Shown: positions 34,812 through 41,643 of the stretch, in pieces | How the letters are laid out: each line of letters begins with the position of its first letter | Numbering within the stretch: the first letter of the stretch is position 1 | Origin: Phycisphaerae bacterium | GTDB taxonomy: Bacteria; Planctomycetota; Phycisphaerae; SM23-33 | Length of the DNA stretch: 41,643 nt | Assembly: GCA_016782885.1 (NCBI GenBank) | Contig: JADHXQ010000033.1 | Location: 1 to 41,643 of the forward strand | Direction of reading: 5' to 3' | The notes under the pieces: generated by a model | Told to the model about the DNA's origin: nothing | The model's database searches: none | The model's input: the letters and a program-made list of their open reading frames with translations, nothing else | Made by a program: the position numbers and the translations under genes

Positions 34812-36158
34812 TTATTTGTTTGTCGATTCTTGAGAATCGATTAAGTCCAATTCTTCAGGTTTAACGCCATATTTACGATCGTAGAGCCAGATGACCGCAA
34901 ACACAATCAGGAGCGCCGCGGGCAGAATAGCGACTACCCGAAACGAAACCTGCGAAGCCTGGGCCAGTACTTCATTGAGCCTCTCGCCTGACAACAGCGC
35001 AAAGGCCTCTTTACCGCCGGCTTCGCTTACCTTTGTGGAATCAAAGACCCGTCCCATTACCGGAAGGAACAGATATATCGCCAGTGTGGCGCCCGTTCCC
35101 ATCAGTCCCATGCCCAAGGCGCCCGAGCGCGGATAACGCTCGTTTACGGTCGCCAGCATTGTCGGCCACATGTAGCATACCCCAATTCCCCATAACGTCG
35201 CCGCCAAAAGGGCGGTTACCGGACCACTTGCCACACTAAGCCACCAAAGCCCCGCCGCCCCCAGCAGGCATGAAATCCACAACAGGCCCACAGGCGAAAG
35301 TTTATGCACCACAGTACCCGCGAAATGCCTCATGACGAACATCAGACTGCTAATATAGATAAGTAACCAGATACCGCGCATGCCGACGGTGCGGGTTAAC
35401 GCCATATCCACCCATTGACCAGGCGCCAATTCCGAGGTGGCTGTAAACCAAATGCAAAAGAACCAGACCCAGAACATCGGTTTCTTGAATAATTCCTTGA
35501 ACATGTCACCAAAGCTGATGCCCGCTGCCGCTCGTTCAGTAAGAGGAAATTTCACCATGAAGCAAAGGACGACCAGCAAAACTGAAGGCACAAGCGCAAT
35601 TATGAGTTTGTATTCCCATTGAATGCCGATATACCCCAACGCCAAACCCGCCAGTCCGCCCAACACTATCCCAGCCGGCCACCATGCATGTATGACATTT
35701 AACCTGTGTGTTTTATCTTTTGGGTAGAGCCCCACCACCAGGGGGTTGGTGTTGGTGTCAACGAGTCCCCATCCAAGCCCGACCAATAACATACCACCAT
35801 AGATAATCCCATAAACACTGTCAGGCGCTATGTGCTCGGCGGTTATTACAATAACGGTTCCCATGGAAATAAGGATCCCGGACAGTCGCATGAGCAGTCC
35901 CATTCCGATGGCGTCGATTAAAGGACTGATAAGGAACAGGGTAATCGCATATCCGAGGAAGGGAACTCCCAATACGGACCCGACCATCTGTGCCGAATGC
36001 AGGGGATCGACGCCGTGGAAAACATCTTTCAGATCGCCGGCGACGTTGCTTCTCATACTGAAATGAACGCCAATCGAGAGATACGCCAGGCAACAGATAA
36101 AAAAGAGGAAGAAGCGATTCCTGTGAGGTGAACTTTCCACATCTTGAGTTGTTTGCAT
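34812..36158 (-). CDS. Major facilitator superfamily transporter
   Basis: 448 residues with about 12 membrane segments. Visible features include an early YLSIGVHFSMRSNVAGDLKD block, GLGWGLVDTNTNPLVVGLYP after the fourth segment, a central charged loop, and a second half with MGTGATLAIYLFLPVMGRVFD. It resembles sugar or fucose-type MFS proteins, but the substrate cannot be told. AAGGG lies about 6 bases before the ATG. Base composition is noticeably more AT-rich than the flanking RND genes, which hints at separate ancestry. It stands alone between the TonB unit and the efflux pair. Confidence 0.88.
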   Translation of the reverse strand: MQTTQDVESSPHRNRFFLFFICCLAYLSIGVHFSMRSNVAGDLKDVFHGVDPLHSAQMVGSVLGVPFLGYAITLFLISPLIDAIGMGLLMRLSGILISMGTVIVITAEHIAPDSVYGIIYGGMLLVGLGWGLVDTNTNPLVVGLYPKDKTHRLNVIHAWWPAGIVLGGLAGLALGYIGIQWEYKLIIALVPSVLLVVLCFMVKFPLTERAAAGISFGDMFKELFKKPMFWVWFFCIWFTATSELAPGQWVDMALTRTVGMRGIWLLIYISSLMFVMRHFAGTVVHKLSPVGLLWISCLLGAAGLWWLSVASGPVTALLAATLWGIGVCYMWPTMLATVNERYPRSGALGMGLMGTGATLAIYLFLPVMGRVFDSTKVSEAGGKEAFALLSGERLNEVLAQASQVSFRVVAILPAALLIVFAVIWLYDRKYGVKPEELDLIDSQESTNK

Positions 36159-36417
36159 AGCAGCCCTTCGTTAACCGATATTTCACCGACCCGCCTACCG
36201 GCAGGCAGGTAGCTTCTCTCCCCGCGTCGAAGATCCGCCGTGGCGGAACCGTCCCGGGGCATTTGCAATGATTGTACCCGAGGCGATGCGTATGGCAAGC
36301 GAATCTGCGGTTTGGGCACGGGCAATTGCATCCATATCGGACGGTTTGGAGGATCCACACAGAGCCTCTGTGTCGCGATTATCGACCAGACAGAATTGGT
36401 CGGATAAACTACTGGTA

Positions 36418-39400
36418 TCATGCGGTTGATCCGCTAGCACCAGCGTGATGGCGGATTTCTTTGACCGTGCAGTACAGCACGGGCACGACCAGCATGGTCA
36501 GGACCTCGATTACCATCCCGCCGAAAGACGGGATCGCCATCGGCACCATGATGTCGGCGCCGCGCCCGGTGGAAGTGAGCACCGGTATCAGCGCCAGGAT
36601 GGTGGTTGCGGTGGTCATCAGGCACGGGCGGACGCGGCGCGAACCGGCATGGATCGTTGCTGCGCGGATGGCCTCGATGTCGGCGGGCCTGTCGCGATCG
36701 AATGTCTGGTTGAGATAGGTCGCCATCACCACGCCGTCATCGCTTGCGATTCCAAACAGCGCCAGGAAACCGACCCAGACGGCCACCGACATCTTGATCG
36801 GGTGCATGTGGAACATCTCGCGCAGATTCACGCCGAACACGTCGAAGTTCAGGAACCAGTCCGACCCGTACAACCACAGCATCAGAAAGCCCCCCGCCCA
36901 GGCTACGAATATGCCCGTAAAGACCATGAATGTCGTCGAGACCGATCGGAACTGGAGATACAGGATCATGAAGATCAGGAACAGGGCACCGGCCATTATC
37001 ACGTACAACCGCTGCTGCCGGGCGGTATATTCCTTTACGGTCTTACCGGCCACGTTGAACTCGAGCGTCATTCCGGGCGGCATGTTCAGTCGCCCGTCTG
37101 AGACGCTGTTTTCGAGGAACTGCTGACATTCGCGGATGACGTCGACTTCCCCCAGACCTGGCTTGGGTGAGAATATCACGAAACCGACCATGAATCCCGC
37201 TTCGCGCTTAATTGACATCGGCCCGGGCTCGAAACCGATTTTGACCAGTTGTCCCAGCGGTATCTGCACGCCGGTGGCAGAGGGTACCAGCACCTGCTGG
37301 AGGGTCTCGATTTCGCTGCGGAGTTCGCGCTGGTATCGCACGCGAACGGGAAACCGCTTGCGTCCCTCGACGGTTGTGGTGACCGTCCTGCCCCCGACCG
37401 CGACCTCGATTACGTCCAGCACGTCGCTGGGGTTGACCTTGTAGCGGGCCATCGCCTCTCGAGACTGGCGCCCGGTGGTGTCGATCACCAGGTACGGTTT
37501 GGCCACTGTGCGGTCGGCGGCGACTGTCGAGGGATTCACCGACGGTATCTGCTTGAGCAGGGCCTCGATCTGTATCCCGGCGGCCTGGATTTCTTCGAGG
37601 CTCTCGCCCATGATCTTCAAACCCATTGGCGACCGCATCCCGGTCTGGAGCATGATGCGGCGGGTCTCGATCGGCTGGAGCTTCGGAGCGCCCGACATCC
37701 CCGTCATCTTGCCGACTTTGGCGATTTCGTTCCAGATGTCCTCTGGACCCTTAATGTGAGGGCGCCACTGGCGGATTAGCTTTCCGTCGTCGCCCACCCG
37801 GCGCCGCCCGTGTTTGTCGGTTTCGTACTCGCTCTTGTAGTTTATGACGGTCTCGACCATCGAAATCGGGGCTGGATCGAGCGCCGATTCGACCCGCCCG
37901 ATCTTGCCCACCACCGACTCGACTTCCGGAATCGACTTGAAGGCGGCGTCCTGTTTGGACAGGTAGTCTATCGCCGCGCCAATCGACCCGTGTGAACTCA
38001 TTGAGGGCATCCAGAGGAACGAACCCTCATCCAGCGGGGGCATCTCTTCGGCGCCCAGGCCCGGGAACGCTTCGGCGCCCGCGGACCAGACCTGCCGCGA
38101 TTCCAGGTCCTCTTTCACCGGGGCGAAAGTCGTCTCGAAACCCAGCAGTATGACAACGCCCAGAACGATCAGCCCCGCCGGGATCGACAGGAACAGCAGT
38201 TTGTGGGCCAGACACCAGCTCAGGATCGTCGGATACGCCATCTGGAAGAGCTTGAAGAACCCCAGCAGCAGGCCGATCAGCAGGCCGACGAATATGATGT
38301 TCTTTCCGAATCCCCGGTCGGCGCCGAGAGGCCCCCAATGGGACGTAAGCGCGGTGGCGACCAGGGCGACCGCGGCCAGCGAGGCGATCCATCCGGCGGG
38401 CTTGTGGAATCTGGCGGGAACAAACTCCCTGCACAGATGCCACGCCGCAAACGCAACCATCGCTGCGCCAACCCACCATGCGAGCATCACGCCGGCGACT
38501 ATCCCGGCGATGGCGACAATCGCATGCACGCACCGCTTCAACCAGCGGCCCGGGATCCGCCCGCAGAACAGCAAGTGGGCCGCCGGCGGGATAATCGTCA
38601 GCGCGACGACCACCGCCGCTATCAGGGCGAATGTCTTGGTGTACGCAAGCGGGCGAAACAACTTGCCCCTCTCGCCGGTCATCAGCAGCACGGGAAGGAA
38701 GCCGACGATGGTCGTCATGACGGCCGTCAGGACCGCGCCGCCCACTTCGACGCCGGCGCGATGGATTACTTCGAGCTTCGATTCGCCCGGATCGGCTTCG
38801 TCGAGGTGGCGAAGGATGTTCTCGCAGATGACAATCCCCATGTCGACCATCGTACCGATCGCAATCGCGATCCCCGAAAGCGCCACGATGTTCGCCTCGA
38901 CGCCGAATACCTTCATGCCGATGAAGCACATCAGCACCGACAGCGGGAGGAGCGACCCGATCAACAAGCTCGACTTGAGGTGCATGACCATGAGCACCAC
39001 GACGATAATCGTGATCATCACTTCGTCGCGCAAGGCGTGGTCGAGCGTGCCGAGGGTCTCCCTGATGAGCCCGGTGCGGTCGTAGAAGGGTACGACTGTA
39101 ACCTTCGACACGGTCCCGTCTTCGAGCGTCTTGCCCGGCAGGGTGGGGGCAACCTTGGCGATCCTGGCTTTGACGTTATTGATAATCTCAAGCGGGTTTT
39201 CGCCGTAACGGGCGACCACCACTCCTCCCACGGCGCCCGCGCCGTCTTTATCGATAGCCCCCCTCCGCGGCGCCGGGCCCAGCGAGACTTCGGCTACGTG
39301 CTTGATCAGCACGGGCACGTTATCGGTGACCTTGACCACGCCGCTCTCGATGTCGGCGAGATTCTTGATGTATCCGATCCCGCGGACGAAGTACTCGACG

Positions 39401-40179
39401 CGGTTCAGTTCGATGGTCTTGGCGCCGATGTCGCGATTGGACGCCCGCACGGCGCGGTAAACGTCTGCCAGCGTCACATCGAACGCCCGCATCGCGTCGG
39501 GATCGACGTCAACCTGGTATTGGCGCACGAACCCGCCGACCGAGGCGACCTCGCTGACGCCGTGTGCCGACTTGAGATGGTCCCGCAATATCCAGTCCTG
39601 GATGGTCCGCAGTTCTTCGAGGTCCCATCCGCCGGCGGGCTTGCCCTCTTTGTCGCGGCCTTCCAGCGTGTACCAGAATACCTGCCCCAGCGACGTCGAG
39701 TCGGGGCCCATTACCGGGTTTACTCCCGGCGGCAGGGTTCCGGCCGGCAGCGATTTGAGCTTCTCGTTCAGGCGGGCGCGCGACCAGAAGAAATCGACCC
39801 CGTCCTCAAAGATCACGTATATCGACGAGAATCCGAACATCGACGAGCTGCGAACGGTCTTGACTCCCGAGACGTTCAGCAGCACCGAACTGAGCGGGTA
39901 AGTTATCTGGTCGTCGATCTGCTGGGGCGACTGCCCCGCCCACTCGGTAAACACGATCTGCTGATTGGCGCCGGTGTCGGGAATGGCGTCGACCGGCACG
40001 GGGTCTCGCGGCATGCGGGAGAGGGCGTCCCATTCGAACGGCATGACCGCCAGCCCCCATCCGAGGGTAAAGAGCACCACCAGCACGACCACTAGCTTGT
40101 TGGTGAGGCAGAACCGCATGATCCGCGCGATAAGGCCCTCGCGCCGCGGAAGATCGTCTGGTTGCGGATCCGGGCTCAT
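36418..40179 (-). CDS. cusA: CusA/CzcA-family heavy-metal RND efflux pump
   Basis: 1253 residues, about 200 longer than E. coli CusA. The proton-path motif GTMVDMGIVICEN is present. The second half shows PPLDEGSFLWMPSM, MLQTGMRSPMGLKI and GIASDDGVVMATYL. Met residues stand at positions used for Cu(I) by CusA, supporting a copper/silver substrate, while RVRPCLMT has Cys where CusA has the relay Lys. An extra stretch at about 540-660 adds two or more hydrophobic segments, and a charged insert lies near VINYKSEYETDKHGRRR. Its ATG overlaps the adaptor stop by 4 bases, so the two proteins are made together. It would export metal across both membranes with an outer-membrane channel not seen here. 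Confidence 0.9.
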   Translation of the reverse strand: MSPDPQPDDLPRREGLIARIMRFCLTNKLVVVLVVLFTLGWGLAVMPFEWDALSRMPRDPVPVDAIPDTGANQQIVFTEWAGQSPQQIDDQITYPLSSVLLNVSGVKTVRSSSMFGFSSIYVIFEDGVDFFWSRARLNEKLKSLPAGTLPPGVNPVMGPDSTSLGQVFWYTLEGRDKEGKPAGGWDLEELRTIQDWILRDHLKSAHGVSEVASVGGFVRQYQVDVDPDAMRAFDVTLADVYRAVRASNRDIGAKTIELNRVEYFVRGIGYIKNLADIESGVVKVTDNVPVLIKHVAEVSLGPAPRRGAIDKDGAGAVGGVVVARYGENPLEIINNVKARIAKVAPTLPGKTLEDGTVSKVTVVPFYDRTGLIRETLGTLDHALRDEVMITIIVVVLMVMHLKSSLLIGSLLPLSVLMCFIGMKVFGVEANIVALSGIAIAIGTMVDMGIVICENILRHLDEADPGESKLEVIHRAGVEVGGAVLTAVMTTIVGFLPVLLMTGERGKLFRPLAYTKTFALIAAVVVALTIIPPAAHLLFCGRIPGRWLKRCVHAIVAIAGIVAGVMLAWWVGAAMVAFAAWHLCREFVPARFHKPAGWIASLAAVALVATALTSHWGPLGADRGFGKNIIFVGLLIGLLLGFFKLFQMAYPTILSWCLAHKLLFLSIPAGLIVLGVVILLGFETTFAPVKEDLESRQVWSAGAEAFPGLGAEEMPPLDEGSFLWMPSMSSHGSIGAAIDYLSKQDAAFKSIPEVESVVGKIGRVESALDPAPISMVETVINYKSEYETDKHGRRRVGDDGKLIRQWRPHIKGPEDIWNEIAKVGKMTGMSGAPKLQPIETRRIMLQTGMRSPMGLKIMGESLEEIQAAGIQIEALLKQIPSVNPSTVAADRTVAKPYLVIDTTGRQSREAMARYKVNPSDVLDVIEVAVGGRTVTTTVEGRKRFPVRVRYQRELRSEIETLQQVLVPSATGVQIPLGQLVKIGFEPGPMSIKREAGFMVGFVIFSPKPGLGEVDVIRECQQFLENSVSDGRLNMPPGMTLEFNVAGKTVKEYTARQQRLYVIMAGALFLIFMILYLQFRSVSTTFMVFTGIFVAWAGGFLMLWLYGSDWFLNFDVFGVNLREMFHMHPIKMSVAVWVGFLALFGIASDDGVVMATYLNQTFDRDRPADIEAIRAATIHAGSRRVRPCLMTTATTILALIPVLTSTGRGADIMVPMAIPSFGGMVIEVLTMLVVPVLYCTVKEIRHHAGASGSTA

Positions 40180-41643
40180 TTACCGCCCCCTTCGATTGTC
40201 TCGATAACGCCGCCGCACTTGAGCATCGCCGCTCCGAAATACGGATTGAGCGTCTTGTCGTCAGCCTGCAGCCAGTTGGCGCCGCGATTGTCGAACGCCA
40301 TCGGACAGCGATGCACAAACAGCTTGCGCCCGAGCGGGCCGAATCGTTTGGCCAGCGATATCATCTGGATGGACAGCGGTTCGAAGTCCTTGCGCAGGAG
40401 CTTGATGTCGCCGGCGCCTCCGGCCCGTTCGATCGCATCCCCCAAACTGCGCGAGTCTTTTATGTCGGTCGACGCGAAGGCCTTTTTCATTTGCTCGATG
40501 GCGGTAGTGGCCTCTTTGAAGTTATCGCCGGCCAGCGATTTTTGCACTGCAAAGTAAGCGTCGAATACGCCTTCAAGTTTTTTGGCGGTCTCCGCGGTCA
40601 GGTCGTCGCGGGGCTTGAGGGGCGCCTTCTTCATCTCGTCGAGCATGCTGGGCTTTGCGTTGAGTTGGCGTTCGGAGTCGATGGCGAAGTTGCCCCTGGT
40701 GACGACGCGCTCGCCGGCTTTCAGGCCTTTGCGAACGATATAGTACCCCCCGGCGCGGAGGCCCAGTTCGACAGTTCGGAATTCAAACGTCGGTTGGGGC
40801 TTGTCTTTCACCCGCACGTAGACCACCGCCCGCTTACCGGTGAGCATCGCCGCCGAAGCCGGTATCACCAGCGGTTTGGTGCCCTTGGGGACATCGGCGC
40901 CGCTGACGTATCCCAACGACTTTGCGGGCACGATATCCATTTCGCATATGTCGCAGATGCCTGCAGCGTCCTTTATCACCGACGGGTGCATGGGGCACAT
41001 CCATTTGCCCGCCAGGGCGGTATCCATCACCTTGCCGCCGGCGGCAATCTTCGCGCGCACGGTCGCCTTGACGAACATACCCGGTTTGAGGCGCCCCTCG
41101 GCGTTGGAGGCGTTAACGCGGACCTTGACCGTCCGCGTCCGAGGGTCGAGAACCGGGTCGATAAACGAGATCGTCCCGGAAAACTTTTCGCCCGGATACG
41201 CCACCGACGTGAACTCGACCTTCTGGCCGTAGCGAAGCCACATCAGGTCCGACTCGTACGCCCGCAGGTTCACCCATACGCCGGTCAGGTCCGCGATGGT
41301 GTATATCCGGTCGCCGGTTTTTACGTACATTCCCTGCCGGGCGTTCTTGTGAATGACGATCCCGCCGCTCGGCGCGCCGATCGTAATGTGGTCCGATGCC
41401 TTGCCGGATTTTTCCATGGCCTCGATCTGCTCGGGCGCCAGGCCCCACAGGCGGAGTTTCTCGCGGGCGGCCTTGACCATATCGAGAGTCGATTTGCGGA
41501 CTACCGCCACGTCGGAATCCTTGAGTTCCCTGACAGCCCTGATCCCCGCCAGCAGTTCCTCCCGGGCGCTGAGCAGTTCGGGGCTGTAAAGTTCGACCAT
41601 GTGGTCGCCCTTGCGTACGGGCACGCCGGTGTAGTCCACGAAC
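40176..41643 (-). CDS. cusB: CusB-type periplasmic adaptor with metal-binding domains, 5' end outside the window
   Basis: The frame runs off the right edge; 488 codons are visible. The beginning (VDYTGVPVRKGDHMVELYSPELLSAREELL) is the biotinyl/hairpin part of a membrane-fusion protein, and FVKATVRAKIA belongs to its barrel. A heavy-metal-binding module, WMCPMHPSV...CDICEMDIVPA, sits after the barrel. The C-terminus contains a DUF3347-like domain with HRCPMAFDNRGANWLQ and NPYFGAAMLKCGGV. This adaptor would pass metal to the RND pump encoded directly downstream. Metal specificity is inferred from the Cys/Met-rich modules. Confidence 0.9.
   Translation of the reverse strand, partial: FVDYTGVPVRKGDHMVELYSPELLSAREELLAGIRAVRELKDSDVAVVRKSTLDMVKAAREKLRLWGLAPEQIEAMEKSGKASDHITIGAPSGGIVIHKNARQGMYVKTGDRIYTIADLTGVWVNLRAYESDLMWLRYGQKVEFTSVAYPGEKFSGTISFIDPVLDPRTRTVKVRVNASNAEGRLKPGMFVKATVRAKIAAGGKVMDTALAGKWMCPMHPSVIKDAAGICDICEMDIVPAKSLGYVSGADVPKGTKPLVIPASAAMLTGKRAVVYVRVKDKPQPTFEFRTVELGLRAGGYYIVRKGLKAGERVVTRGNFAIDSERQLNAKPSMLDEMKKAPLKPRDDLTAETAKKLEGVFDAYFAVQKSLAGDNFKEATTAIEQMKKAFASTDIKDSRSLGDAIERAGGAGDIKLLRKDFEPLSIQMISLAKRFGPLGRKLFVHRCPMAFDNRGANWLQADDKTLNPYFGAAMLKCGGVIETIEGGGK

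Noticed and set aside
36191..36212. Terminator hairpin upstream of the MFS gene
   Set aside because: The stem is only 5 bp and has no T-tract on either strand.
38203..40095. 630-codon plus-strand frame across cusA
   Set aside because: Extreme His/Arg/Asp composition and full overlap with the clear RND pump gene.

Overview
The window looks like chromosomal DNA of a Planctomycetota bacterium, most likely Phycisphaerae-like and probably from a metagenome. This is inferred from gene content: two Tat-signal Gfo/Idh/MocA oxidoreductases, a BNR-4-type secreted protein, a DUF1207 protein, a HEAT-repeat exported protein, hybrid histidine kinases and a high-GC background. No rRNA or tRNA gene was seen, so the taxonomy stays an inference. 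Coding density is high apart from one accessory block.

Layout. 1-1.6 kb: end of asd (aspartate-semialdehyde dehydrogenase), truA and pyrE. 1.6-2.6 kb: a G/T-rich spacer and a TetR-family regulator whose palindromic operator covers its own -10 and start codon. 2.6-6.4 kb: a decayed integron. It holds a broken tyrosine-recombinase gene of integron-integrase type, then a one-directional run of small cassettes separated by attC-like sites. The cassettes carry a SuFu-like unknown, a secreted TolB-like beta-propeller, and two BrnT/BrnA-type toxin-antitoxin pairs with their own promoters. 6.4-11.7 kb (minus strand): BNR-4 protein, DUF4143 ATPase, Gfo/Idh oxidoreductase lacking the usual EKP motif, and a DUF1189-like membrane protein, with a 56-bp direct repeat between the last two. 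11.8-16.9 kb: HEAT-repeat protein and a Cache-like/HAMP/PAS hybrid histidine kinase. 17-23.5 kb: DUF1207 protein divergent from proA, then a Gfo/Idh oxidoreductase, a strong terminator and aspS.

23.5-29 kb (minus strand) is a tightly packed six-gene unit read in the order mntP, ZIP transporter, arsC, zwf, TIGR02757 protein, SO_0444-type permease. It joins manganese export, zinc-type transport, arsenate reduction and heavy-metal permeation with the NADPH-producing glucose-6-phosphate dehydrogenase. 29-34.5 kb (minus strand) is a three-gene unit: TonB-dependent receptor, ABC-type periplasmic binding protein, hybrid histidine kinase. It reads like an outer-membrane-to-kinase sensing chain for an unknown ligand. 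34.8-41.6 kb (minus strand): an MFS transporter and a CusA/CusB-type heavy-metal RND efflux pair, with the adaptor running off the right edge.

The most interesting points are the integron remnant and its cassettes, a recurring pattern of probable leaderless transcription (promoter -10 boxes only 6-9 bases before ATG and no ribosome binding site), the TonB/ABC/kinase trio, and the metal-plus-zwf operon.
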